Shown here one piece after another: positions 16,097 through 23,504 of a DNA stretch of 64,000 bases. The DNA is from Rhodoferax sp. WC2427. GTDB taxonomy: Bacteria > Pseudomonadota > Gammaproteobacteria > Burkholderiales > Burkholderiaceae_C. The notes under the pieces are model-generated. The model had not been told where the DNA came from. It ran no database searches and was given only the letters and a program-made list of their open reading frames with translations. Location of the stretch: contig NZ_CP162006.1 of the NCBI RefSeq assembly GCF_040822085.1, positions 806,001 through 870,000 on the forward strand, read 5' to 3'. Each line of letters begins with the position of its first letter. The first letter of the stretch is position 1. The translations under genes were made by a program, and so were the position numbers.

Positions 16097-17011
16097 TTAG
16101 ACAGCAGCAGTAGATGGCACGTCGTAGGTTGCAAGTGATAACCGTGAGTGCAGGCGATGATCAAGCAATACCTGCATGATGGTTCGCATAGATTCCTCCG
16201 TTACCACGATTCGGCCAGTGGGATCGAATTGGATGTTCCAGCCCTCGGCATTGTTCACTTGCTGCAAGCGTGCCATGTAGTCCGGGTTTGCATAATTAGC
16301 CTTCTGATGAATCACGGCCATCCGCCGAAGGTGCATCGTGTTTGTGCCGACGTGGTCAATCATTGGCTGCAGGTCTGTGAAACTTGCCGCAAATACCGGA
16401 TCAACTCTTAACTCAGCAAAGGAGTTGGCATATTCGATCTTATAGCCCAGCAGCGTCTCAAATGCCGCCTTGCTCATGACCAGGATATCGTTGTCAAGCA
16501 CAATGAAATCCAGGTTCTTCGCAATTGTGAAGCTCTTGTCCGCGACCAAATCCAATTGATTAGCTCGGAAGACGACGTTTATGACGCTGCGCGCCTTCTT
16601 CGTCTTCCAGGTGTCGGTCACCCGCTTGACACAATAAAGTACCTTCTCACCAGCCCGCAGTCGGATCACATAGCCCGCGCAGTTTTTGAGATCACGGTCG
16701 TTTTTAACTCTATGTTCTTCAGAAGGCTCATCCACCAACGCCTTCAGATCGCCAAAGGTAGTCTCATCAGTGCCGACGTGCAAACAGCTAACTTCGTTTC
16801 GCTGGGCAACCAAGGAGTAGTCTTCAACTTCGGTATGGGCCTGCAACGATCCAATAACGATGTTTCGGAGTTCTTGCGCCAGCGCGTCTGAGACCTCAAT
16901 CGAGGTAGAAGAAAAGCCGCCGCCCACTCGCTTCTTAAACACCCAAAGAGACAAAACTGCATCCGCAACAGCAAAGCCTCGGCAATCAGCCAGCGCCTTT
17001 TCCTTCGTCAT
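16097..17011 (-). CDS. kwaB: Kiwa anti-phage protein KwaB (DUF4868)
   Basis: A 304-residue cytoplasmic protein of the DUF4868 family, the second component of the Kiwa defence system. The DUF4868 core is recognisable from about residue 110: GYVIRLRAGEKVLYCVKR, KSFTIAKNLDFIVLDNDILVMS, KAAFETLLGYKIEY, then a helical tail containing the DHVGTNTMHLRRMAVIHQK segment. From published work, KwaB works with membrane-embedded KwaA, binds DNA and blocks phage replication and late transcription. The gene overlaps kwaA by ATGA (17008-17011), so the two are translationally coupled. Length fits the family (about 300-315). No frame damage is seen. Confidence 0.87.
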   Translation of the reverse strand: MTKEKALADCRGFAVADAVLSLWVFKKRVGGGFSSTSIEVSDALAQELRNIVIGSLQAHTEVEDYSLVAQRNEVSCLHVGTDETTFGDLKALVDEPSEEHRVKNDRDLKNCAGYVIRLRAGEKVLYCVKRVTDTWKTKKARSVINVVFRANQLDLVADKSFTIAKNLDFIVLDNDILVMSKAAFETLLGYKIEYANSFAELRVDPVFAASFTDLQPMIDHVGTNTMHLRRMAVIHQKANYANPDYMARLQQVNNAEGWNIQFDPTGRIVVTEESMRTIMQVLLDHRLHSRLSLATYDVPSTAAV

Positions 17012-17601
17012 TTACGATCAACCTTTGAAAGTACGTAGATGCCCTGCACAAGGCAAGAGCTAAGAGTTTGGTTTGGTAAAACGTTCTGGCGGGACAATGC
17101 CCGGAGACTTCGCTTCTTGCCTTCAATGCTGGCTTTGACCTCATACAACTGCCAGCCAACAGCAAGTAGAAGCGGGTTCATCAGAATCTGACCAGATCGA
17201 TAGCTGATCAGGAACATCCACAGCATGAACAAGCCGAACCCGAGCACCTTGCCAGTACCGCCAAGCTCTACGCCCATGAAAGAAACTATGTACGGAAAAA
17301 CGTAGTTGATCAGGTCATTGGGAATGGTCTTCGATTCTTCAATCGTCATTTCAGTGCTACCACGCATGTGCTTCAGCAGCCAAAGAAAAAAGACGAGGCT
17401 GAGAAACGTAACCGCAAGGAAAGTCCAGACCAAGACGGAATTCTGGAATTCGGGCAGATCACATTCGGTCCAGAACTTTGGCCTCCTGCAAAGTAAACGC
17501 GTCCAGAACTCAGACTTAATATCTTGCACTGCAAGGATTAGCGCGAGCGGAAAATATGAACCAAGAAAAAGTAGGGCAGCCGGAAGTAGCTTTATTTGCA
17601 T
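17008..17601 (-). CDS. kwaA: Kiwa anti-phage protein KwaA (membrane sensor)
   Basis: A 197-residue inner-membrane protein with four to five hydrophobic segments: about residues 4-25 (LPAALLFLGSYFPLALIL), 56-76, 97-113, 119-136 and possibly 139-155. A short Cys-containing loop (CRRPKFWTECDLP) follows the first span, and the C-terminal tail is basic and cytoplasmic. The size, topology and coupling to a DUF4868 gene identify KwaA, the membrane sensor of Kiwa that responds to phage attachment or injection. The first gene of the pair, its promoter region holds two adjacent palindromes (17621-17660). The assignment rests mainly on topology and on kwaB. Confidence 0.82.
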   Translation of the reverse strand: MQIKLLPAALLFLGSYFPLALILAVQDIKSEFWTRLLCRRPKFWTECDLPEFQNSVLVWTFLAVTFLSLVFFLWLLKHMRGSTEMTIEESKTIPNDLINYVFPYIVSFMGVELGGTGKVLGFGLFMLWMFLISYRSGQILMNPLLLAVGWQLYEVKASIEGKKRSLRALSRQNVLPNQTLSSCLVQGIYVLSKVDRK

Positions 17602-17620
17602 AGTGCGCCTTCAGCGCGAT

Positions 17621-17660
17621 TAAATTGCTGCAATTTATTACAGACTATCATAGTCCGTAA
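17621..17660. promoter_or_regulatory. Two tandem palindromes upstream of kwaA, candidate operator
   Basis: A perfect 17-bp palindrome (TAAATTGC-T-GCAATTTA, 17621-17637) is immediately followed by a 23-bp palindrome with one mismatched pair around the inner GACTAT-C-ATAGTC (17638-17660). They lie 20-59 bp upstream of the kwaA start codon, where a repressor or activator would bind. No regulator gene is adjacent; the XRE protein of the island is one candidate. Binding is inferred from symmetry only. Confidence 0.55.
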
Positions 17661-17713
17661 CGGGTGACGACGCCCAGTGGCGATGAACTTGTCGCGATCA
17701 GTGTGTAAGCGGG

Positions 17714-18847
17714 TCAGCCTTGCTGGGCTTGTTTGTTGAGAAAGTGCTCGGTTCCGGTTCCAAACTTCTTTTCGTTCATGCTCCGGAGGACGTCGTCAAT
17801 GTGAGACGCGGCTAAGTGGGAGTATCGTTCTGTCATCTTGGTGGTTTGGTGCCCCAACACTTTGCTTATCGACAAGAGGCTCGCACCGTTCATGGCTAGA
17901 TAGCTAGCCGTCGTGTGACGGAGGTCGTGAAACCGAAACTCTGAAATTCCCGCTGTCCTCAGGGCCGCTCCCCAAGTTTTGCGTAGATCGACTGGTTGTC
18001 GTGGGTTCGTCGCACTCGGGAAAATTAGGCCAGTGGCAACACTGGTTTTATGGATTTGGATCAGCGTTGCGCGACGTTCTTCCAGTAGTTCGAGAGAGGG
18101 AGACGTGATAAGCACAGAACGCGGTTTGTCGTTCTTGGTCTTGGTCAGGTGTACCCGTGTAAAGCTCTGATCCGGCGCGGCATGAATGTCTTGCCAGCGC
18201 ATGTTCATGATCTCGCCCTTACGCATTCCGGTCGCGATCGCCAGAACTACCACCAAGTACAGGTCGCGATTGGGTGAGCTTTTGCAGGCAGTGAGCAGAG
18301 ACTCGCGCTCTGAGTCGGTCAAGTATCGGGTGCGCTCGTTATTAACCTTCGGACGCTGCACATTTTCAACTGGCGAAGACTCGCACCAGTTCCACTGCTT
18401 GCGCGCCACGGTGAACGCATGCGAAAGTGCCATCATGTAGCGCAGGACAGTTGCTGGGGCGGGTGGCTTCCCAAGCCTTGTTGTCGACTTTTTGAACTTG
18501 TCGATGCTGCGTGTCACAAGGTCGGTCGTAACTTCAGACAGGGCGTAGTGACCAAGCTGTCCAATCCACCACTCGATATGCGTTTTGTGGTCTTTGCCGC
18601 CGCTCGCCTTGTCAATCAGAACATTTTCTTTGTACCGTTCCAGCATCTCGCGGACGGTGTGCTGGCTCGCTGGATTCTTGCGAATCGTCATGCCAGTGCG
18701 GATTTCGGTTTCCGTCTGAGCCGCCCACTTCTTGGCGTCGTTCTTCCGAAGAAAAGTAGCAGAGCGTGGAGGGTAGCCGTGGATGCGGACTTGAGCTTGA
18801 TAGCTCAGGTTGCCGTCTTGATCTTTGCGTTCGCGGATTGAGGCCAT
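17714..18847 (-). CDS. int: Island integrase (tyrosine recombinase)
   Basis: A 377-residue tyrosine integrase that should catalyse insertion into and excision from tRNA-Thr. Domain order: an N-terminal arm-binding-like beta domain (SYQAQVRIHGYPPRSATF), a core-binding SAM-like domain about residues 65-165, then the catalytic domain with Arg in ATGMRKGEIMNM, Lys in LTKTKNDKPR, HDLRHTTASYLA, the second His in LGHQTT and Tyr in TERYSHLA. It lies 162 bp inside attR and reads away from the tRNA, in the same direction as the tRNA and the fbp operon. The start ATG at 18847 is followed by the usual ASIRERK. Paired TGTGACAT sites occur in its upstream region. Confidence 0.95.
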   Translation of the reverse strand: MASIRERKDQDGNLSYQAQVRIHGYPPRSATFLRKNDAKKWAAQTETEIRTGMTIRKNPASQHTVREMLERYKENVLIDKASGGKDHKTHIEWWIGQLGHYALSEVTTDLVTRSIDKFKKSTTRLGKPPAPATVLRYMMALSHAFTVARKQWNWCESSPVENVQRPKVNNERTRYLTDSERESLLTACKSSPNRDLYLVVVLAIATGMRKGEIMNMRWQDIHAAPDQSFTRVHLTKTKNDKPRSVLITSPSLELLEERRATLIQIHKTSVATGLIFPSATNPRQPVDLRKTWGAALRTAGISEFRFHDLRHTTASYLAMNGASLLSISKVLGHQTTKMTERYSHLAASHIDDVLRSMNEKKFGTGTEHFLNKQAQQG

Positions 18848-18944
18848 TGTTGCAGTTTGTGTACGTCAGCGATAAGCGACGGCGCAAACTTGGCCGAAAA
18901 CGGAGATGCACTGCTGGGCAGTGCTGCCAAATTGTGCCGCCTAC

Positions 18945-18962
18945 TGTGACATGAATGTGACA
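18945..18962. promoter_or_regulatory. Right-end paired TGTGACA(T) sites, candidate integrase arm sites / int operator
   Basis: TGTGACAT at 18945-18952 and TGTGACA at 18956-18962 are direct repeats with an 11-bp period, the same spacing and orientation as the left-end pair at 747-765. They lie 48-65 bp inside attR and about 100 bp upstream of int, so they could be arm-type sites and also affect int expression. A GCACTG-CTGGG-CAGTGC hairpin is nearby but lacks a T-run. Confidence 0.55.
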
Positions 18963-19009
18963 GCAAACGGCACTTTGGACTGTACGACTCGGTAAGTCGT
19001 TGATTCTAT

Positions 19010-19054
19010 TGGTGCCGGAGAGATGAATCGAACACCCGACCTTCTCATTACGAA
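19010..19054. repeat. attR: right 45-bp direct repeat inside tRNA-Thr
   Basis: Identical over 45 bp to 593-637. It is the 3' portion of the intact tRNA-Thr gene, supplied by the element's attP on integration so that the tRNA stays functional. Confidence 0.95.
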
Positions 19055-19085
19055 TGAGCTGCTCTACCGACTGAGCTACACCGGC
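19010..19085 (-). tRNA. tRNA-Thr (anticodon CGT), island integration site
   Basis: 76 nt including the encoded CCA. The cloverleaf is clear on the minus strand: D arm GCTCAGTCGGTAGAGC, anticodon loop TTCGTAA with anticodon CGT, T arm GGGTG-TTCGATT-CATCT. It closely resembles E. coli tRNA-Thr(CGU). One T-T mismatch (positions 6/67) is visible in the acceptor stem. The 5' end is 14 bp after the fbp stop codon, so it is probably processed from the fbp transcript. Confidence 0.95.
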
Positions 19086-19099
19086 ACATTAGCCTTCAA

Positions 19100-20107
19100 T
19101 TATAGCTTGTCGAAATAGGTCTCGGCCTTGGCAACTTCATTTTTGGAGCCCAGCACCACGCTTACGCGCTCGTGGAGCTTTTGCGGGACGATGTCGAGGA
19201 TGCGCTGGGTGCCGGTGCTGGCAGCGCCACCGGCCTGTTCGACCAGCCAGCCCATCGGGTTGGCTTCGTACATCAGGCGCAGCTTGCCGGGTTTGCCGGG
19301 TTCACGCTTGTCCCAGGGGTACAGGAAGATGCCGCCGCGCGTGAGGATGCGGTGCACGTCGGTGACCATGCTGGCGATCCAGCGCATGTTGAAGTCTTTG
19401 CCGCGCGGGCCTTCCGAGCCTTGCAGGCAGTCGTCGATGTAGCGCTTCACCGGGGTGTCCCAGTGGCGCATATTGCTCATGTTGATGGCAAATTCTTGGG
19501 TGTCGGGCGGGATCTGGACGTTTTCTTGGGTCAGGAAGAACGAGCCCTGTTCGCGGTCCAGGGTGAACATGGCAACACCGTTGCCCACCGTCAGTACCAG
19601 CGTGGTTTGTGGGCCGTAGAGGCAGTAACCTGCGGCGACCTGGTTTTTGCCGGGCTGGTAGAAGTCTTGCTCGACCACGGCTTCATCGCCCTTGGGCTTT
19701 TTCAGCACGCTGAAGATGGTGCCGATGCTGACGTTCACGTCGATGTTGCTGGAGCCGTCCAGGGGGTCGAACAGCAGCAGGTATTCGCCCTGCGGGTAGC
19801 CGTTGGGCACGGCGTGGATTTCTTCCATTTCCTCCGAGGCCATGGCCGCCAGGTGGCCGCCCCATTCGTTGGCTTCAATGAGTACTTCGTTGGCAATGAT
19901 GTCCAGCTTTTTCTGGATTTCGCCCTGCACGTTTTCTGATTCGGCCGAGCCCAGCACGCCGCCGAGCGCACCTTTGTTGACGGCGTGGCTGATACCTTTG
20001 CAGGCGCGGGCCACGACTTCGATCAGCAGGCGCAGCTGCGACGGGATCAGGCCGTCAACGCGTTGTTGTTCGACGAGGTAGCGGGTGAGAGAGATGTGTT
20101 GCGACAT
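19100..20107 (-). CDS. fbp: Fructose-1,6-bisphosphatase class I
   Basis: A 335-residue cytoplasmic enzyme that hydrolyses fructose-1,6-bisphosphate to fructose-6-phosphate in gluconeogenesis and, in autotrophs, the Calvin cycle. Family signatures are intact: the metal-binding block [16 protein letters not shown], the upstream EEMEE acidic pair, and the C-terminal [21 protein letters not shown] substrate-binding segment. Length is normal. It follows pepN by 24 bp on the same strand and is the last protein gene before tRNA-Thr. Confidence 0.97.
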   Translation of the reverse strand: MSQHISLTRYLVEQQRVDGLIPSQLRLLIEVVARACKGISHAVNKGALGGVLGSAESENVQGEIQKKLDIIANEVLIEANEWGGHLAAMASEEMEEIHAVPNGYPQGEYLLLFDPLDGSSNIDVNVSIGTIFSVLKKPKGDEAVVEQDFYQPGKNQVAAGYCLYGPQTTLVLTVGNGVAMFTLDREQGSFFLTQENVQIPPDTQEFAINMSNMRHWDTPVKRYIDDCLQGSEGPRGKDFNMRWIASMVTDVHRILTRGGIFLYPWDKREPGKPGKLRLMYEANPMGWLVEQAGGAASTGTQRILDIVPQKLHERVSVVLGSKNEVAKAETYFDKL

Positions 20108-20131
20108 GGGATTGTTCTTTCCTCGTTATTG

Positions 20132-22825
20132 TTAGTCGGCCAGTGCGCGGGAAACCACCTCGCGCACGTCGTTGCTGAGGTCGGCTTTGGCGGCCACGCG
20201 GCCCAGCGCTTCGCGGGCGGCGGTGCGGTAGGGCTCGGCCAGGTTTTTCCAGCGGTCCAGGGCGCGTGCCAGACGGGCGGCGACCTGGGGGTTGATGCCG
20301 TCGAGCTCCATGACGCGCTCGCTCCAGAACACGTAGCCCGCCGCGTCCTTGCGGTGGAAGGCCCCGGGGTTGGCGCTGCAGTAGCTGAAGACCACGCTGC
20401 GGGCGCGGTTGGGGTTGCGCAGGCTGAAGTCAGGGTGCTTGAGCAACTGGCGCACCGCGGGCAGGATGTCGCCGTTGCGGTCCGGGGCACCGGCTTGCAG
20501 GGCAAACCATTTGTCCAGCACCAGCGGCTCGTCCTTGAACAAGGCATGGAAACGGGGCAGGGCCTGCGCCGCCAGCGGGTGGCCGCTGGAGACCAGGGCG
20601 CTGAGCGCGTTGAAGCGGTCGGTCATGTTGCCCGCATCCTTGAAGCGCTGCAGTGATTTGCCGGGCCAGACCGTGTCGCCGCTGGCAAGCGCTGCCAGGC
20701 AGAGCTGACTCAGGGCCATGCCGGTCAGGGCGCGGCGGCCACTGGACAGCGGATCGGGCGAGTAGGCGCCAGTGTCGCTGTAGCTGGCGTAGACCCACGC
20801 CCAGTCATCGGTCAGCGCCTGTGCCAGCTGGCTGCGCATGGCTTCGCGCACCGCGTGGATGCGCTGCGGATCGACCACGTCGAGCTGTTCGGCCAGGTAG
20901 GTCTCGGATGGCAGGGTCAGCACCAGTTCTTTGAAGGCGGCGTCCAGATCGGGGTGGCGCAACACGCTGCGCATAGCCTCGATATAGGCATCGTTTAGCG
21001 GCTTGTCGCTTATGGTATCAGCGTGAGCAGCTATTAAAGAAATAGCGGATCGCACGGCCAGGCGTTGCCCGGCTTCCCAGCGGTTGAAGGCATCGGTGTC
21101 ATGCGCCAGCAGGGTCAGCAACTGGGCATCGGTGTAGTCGAACGCCAGCACCACCGGGGCCGAGAAGCCGCGCAGGATGCTGGGCACGGGCTCGGCATAC
21201 AGGTTGACGAAGGTCAGCGTTTCCTCAGCCTCCGACATCACGAAGGTGTAGGGCGCGGTAAGCGTGGAGCCGTCGGCGCTGTGCAGGGCGAGCTCGGTGC
21301 CGTCTTGCGCCAGCAAACCCAGGCCGACCGGGATCACGAACGGCTCTTTGGCGGCCTGGCCGGGGGTGGGCGCGCAGGTTTGTGCCAGCGTCAGCGTGTA
21401 GCTGCGCGAGGCGGCATCGTAACGGCCTGCGGCGTGCACGCGCGGTGTGCCGGCCTGGCTGTACCAGCGCTTGAACTGGGGCAGCAGGCGCGCCAGGTCG
21501 GACTGCGGGTTGGCATCGGCAATCGCCTGGGCGAAGTCGTCGCAGGTCACGGCCTGGCCGTCGAAGCGGTCGAAGTACAGGGCCATGCCCTGGGCAAAGC
21601 CGTCTCTGCCGACCAGCGTCTGCATCATGCGCACCACTTCCGCACCTTTTTCGTAGATGGTGACGGTGTAGAAGTTGTTGATCTCGATGTAGCTGTCGGG
21701 CCGCACCGGGTGGGCCATGGGGCCCGCATCTTCAGGGAATTGGGCGGTGCGCAGCACGCGCACGTCTTCGATGCGCTTGACCGCCTTGGCGGACGGGTCG
21801 CGGCACAGGTCCAGGCTGAATTCCTGGTCGCGGAAAACGGTCAGGCCCTCTTTCAGGCTCAACTGGAACCAGTCGCGGCAGGTGACGCGGTTGCCGCTCC
21901 AGTTGTGGAAGTACTCGTGGCCCACCACCGACTCGATGTTGGCGAAGTCGGTGTCGGTCGCGGTGGCCTGGTTGGCCAGCACGTACTTGGTGTTGAAGAT
22001 GTTCAGGCCCTTGTTTTCCATTGCGCCCATGTTGAAGTCGCTGGTGGCGACGATCATGAAGCGTTCCAGGTCCAGCGGCAGGTTGAAGCGGGCTTCGTCC
22101 CAGGCAATCGAGGCCATCAGCGAATGCATGGCGTGCTCGGTCTTGTCCAGGTCGCCGGGGCGCACAAACACCTGCAGCAGGTGGTCTTTGCCGTTGCGCG
22201 CGGTGATGCGCTGCTCGCGGCTCACCAGCTGGCCGGCCACCAGCGCAAACAGGTAGCAAGGCTTGCGGAAGGGGTCTTCCCACTTGGCAAAGTGGCGGCC
22301 ATCGTCCAGCGGGCCCTGGTCCACCAGGTTGCCATTGCTCAGCAGCACCGGGTACTTGGCCCGGTCGGCGCGCAGCACCACGGTGTAGGTGGCCATCACA
22401 TCCGGGCGGTCCAGAAAATAGGTGATGCGGCGAAAGCCCTCGGCCTCGCACTGGGTGAAAAAGGTGTCGTTGCTGACGAACAGGCCCATCAGCTTGGTGT
22501 TCTTAATGGGCGCGCAGGTAGTGAAGATTTCCAGATCGAACGCGCCGTCGTCCACCGAGGGCAGGTTCTCCAGCACCAGCTGGCTGCCTTCGATCTTGAA
22601 GGAGGCCCCCTGGCCGTTGACCAGCACGCGCGCCAGGTTGAGCTCTTCGCCGTCCAGGCGCAGCGCCTGGGCGGGTACGTCGGGGTTACGGCGCATGCGC
22701 ATCTTGTTGAGCACGCGGGTCTTGGCCGGGTCCAGGTCAAAGCACAGCTCCACCGTGTCGATCCAGAAAGCAGGCGCGGTGTAGTCGGCCCGGTGGATGG
22801 CTGTCGCCTGTCCTTCACGGTACAT
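20132..22825 (-). CDS. pepN: Aminopeptidase N (M1 family)
   Basis: An 897-residue zinc aminopeptidase that removes N-terminal residues from peptides in the cytoplasm. Motifs: GAMENKGLNIF (exopeptidase block) and HEYFHNWSGNRV with the HEXXH zinc site; a second Glu follows in LKEGLTVFRDQEF. The C-terminal helical domain is complete. Inside that domain, residues about 594-608 (ISLIAAHADTISDK) are encoded by a copy of the dispersed 50-bp repeat (21003-21046) without breaking the frame. The start overlaps the HAD gene by 11 bp. Confidence 0.97.
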   Translation of the reverse strand: MYREGQATAIHRADYTAPAFWIDTVELCFDLDPAKTRVLNKMRMRRNPDVPAQALRLDGEELNLARVLVNGQGASFKIEGSQLVLENLPSVDDGAFDLEIFTTCAPIKNTKLMGLFVSNDTFFTQCEAEGFRRITYFLDRPDVMATYTVVLRADRAKYPVLLSNGNLVDQGPLDDGRHFAKWEDPFRKPCYLFALVAGQLVSREQRITARNGKDHLLQVFVRPGDLDKTEHAMHSLMASIAWDEARFNLPLDLERFMIVATSDFNMGAMENKGLNIFNTKYVLANQATATDTDFANIESVVGHEYFHNWSGNRVTCRDWFQLSLKEGLTVFRDQEFSLDLCRDPSAKAVKRIEDVRVLRTAQFPEDAGPMAHPVRPDSYIEINNFYTVTIYEKGAEVVRMMQTLVGRDGFAQGMALYFDRFDGQAVTCDDFAQAIADANPQSDLARLLPQFKRWYSQAGTPRVHAAGRYDAASRSYTLTLAQTCAPTPGQAAKEPFVIPVGLGLLAQDGTELALHSADGSTLTAPYTFVMSEAEETLTFVNLYAEPVPSILRGFSAPVVLAFDYTDAQLLTLLAHDTDAFNRWEAGQRLAVRSAISLIAAHADTISDKPLNDAYIEAMRSVLRHPDLDAAFKELVLTLPSETYLAEQLDVVDPQRIHAVREAMRSQLAQALTDDWAWVYASYSDTGAYSPDPLSSGRRALTGMALSQLCLAALASGDTVWPGKSLQRFKDAGNMTDRFNALSALVSSGHPLAAQALPRFHALFKDEPLVLDKWFALQAGAPDRNGDILPAVRQLLKHPDFSLRNPNRARSVVFSYCSANPGAFHRKDAAGYVFWSERVMELDGINPQVAARLARALDRWKNLAEPYRTAAREALGRVAAKADLSNDVREVVSRALAD
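21003..21046 (-). repeat. Dispersed ~50-bp repeat, copy inside pepN
   Basis: On the minus strand it reads GCTATTTCTTTAATAGCTGC followed by TCACGCTGATACCATAAGCG. This matches the shared core GCTAT-n-ATAGCTGCT-nnCGCT-n6-ATAAGCG. It is in frame within pepN and read in the repeat's forward sense. Confidence 0.7.
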
Positions 22826-23504
22826 GGAGGGTCTCCAAAAAATTCGATTGCAAAAGTTCTTCGTAATTGTGCACAGTGGCGATGACGTGCGGCCCGGCCA
22901 GCTCTTCGGGCGTGTTGCTGGTGCAGATGGCCACGGCCCGCATGCCAGCCCGGCGTGCAGCTTCTATGCCAAAGGGTGCGTCTTCGAACACGATGCAGTG
23001 CTCGGGGGCAATACCGATGCGCTGTGCCGCTGCCAAAAAGATAGCGGGTGTGGGCTTGCCGCTGAGGCCCTCGTCACCGCGTGCAATCGCATCGGGTGGT
23101 GGGTTCATCTGCAAATGGCCCAGCGCGAATTCCACGTTGTGGATGTCGCCCGCCGTACCCACAGCCACTTTCAGGCCGCGGGCCCGGGTGGCGGTGTGGA
23201 AGGCGCTGAAGCCCGCCACTTCTTTGAAGATGGGCCCAAAAATGTCGCGGTAAAGCTGCTCTTTCTCGTGCACCAACGCCCAGGCCTGGGACTCAGCCAT
23301 GTCCGGCTGGTCGAGGATCAGGCGCACGCATTCCAGTCCGGTGCGGCCTGTGGTGCGGCGCATCAGCTCGCCGATCTCCATGGCCACACCGTGCTTTTGG
23401 GCAAAGTCCAGCCAGGTGGAGGTGTGGTGCGGCATGGAGTCGACCATGGTGCCGTCCATGTCGAAAATGATGGCTTTGGTGGGTTGCGACAGAAGGGCTT
23501 GCAT
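22815..23504 (-). CDS. HAD-superfamily phosphatase (beta-phosphoglucomutase-like)
   Basis: A 229-residue HAD hydrolase, subfamily IA/beta-PGM-like. Motif I is IIFDMDGTMVDSMP (nucleophile and acid Asp), motif II KVAVGTAGD, the Lys motif in LSGKPTPAIF, and motif IV IVFEDAPFGIEAA. A helical cap lies between motifs I and II. It should dephosphorylate or isomerise a small phosphorylated metabolite; the substrate cannot be told. Its start overlaps the prfB stop and its end overlaps pepN, so it sits inside the prfB-pepN-fbp operon. Confidence 0.88.
   Translation of the reverse strand: MQALLSQPTKAIIFDMDGTMVDSMPHHTSTWLDFAQKHGVAMEIGELMRRTTGRTGLECVRLILDQPDMAESQAWALVHEKEQLYRDIFGPIFKEVAGFSAFHTATRARGLKVAVGTAGDIHNVEFALGHLQMNPPPDAIARGDEGLSGKPTPAIFLAAAQRIGIAPEHCIVFEDAPFGIEAARRAGMRAVAICTSNTPEELAGPHVIATVHNYEELLQSNFLETLHVP

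Larger units (their letters stand above)
593..19054. mobile_element. Integrated genomic (defence) island in tRNA-Thr(CGT)
   Basis: An element of about 18.4 kb bounded by perfect 45-bp direct repeats (593-637 and 19010-19054). A tyrosine integrase (17714-18847) lies at the tRNA end, as in many tRNA-borne integrative elements. Cargo includes a rolling-circle/RepA-type replication module, a NotI-like restriction-modification set with Vsr, Kiwa, a DUF4365 protein, an uncharacterised protease module, a second tyrosine recombinase and IS debris. Several cargo genes, notably 13657-14990, are visibly richer in A+T than the chromosome to the right. I see no relaxase, type IV secretion genes or phage structural genes, so self-transmission is not supported. 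It is more likely a mobilisable or satellite-like element. Confidence 0.93.

Noticed and set aside
18907..18924. Terminator between tRNA-Thr and int
   Set aside because: GCACTG-CTGGG-CAGTGC forms a hairpin, but no T-run follows on the minus strand; it is too weak to call.
593..19054. Interpreting the island as a filamentous or tailed prophage
   Set aside because: Only the gpII/X-type initiator and integrase are phage-like; there are no coat, Zot, terminase, portal or tail genes.
21065..22885. A 606-codon plus-strand open frame opposite pepN
   Set aside because: It is antisense to a clear aminopeptidase gene; its His/Gly/Val/Gln-rich composition is the usual shadow of high-GC coding DNA and it has no family motifs.
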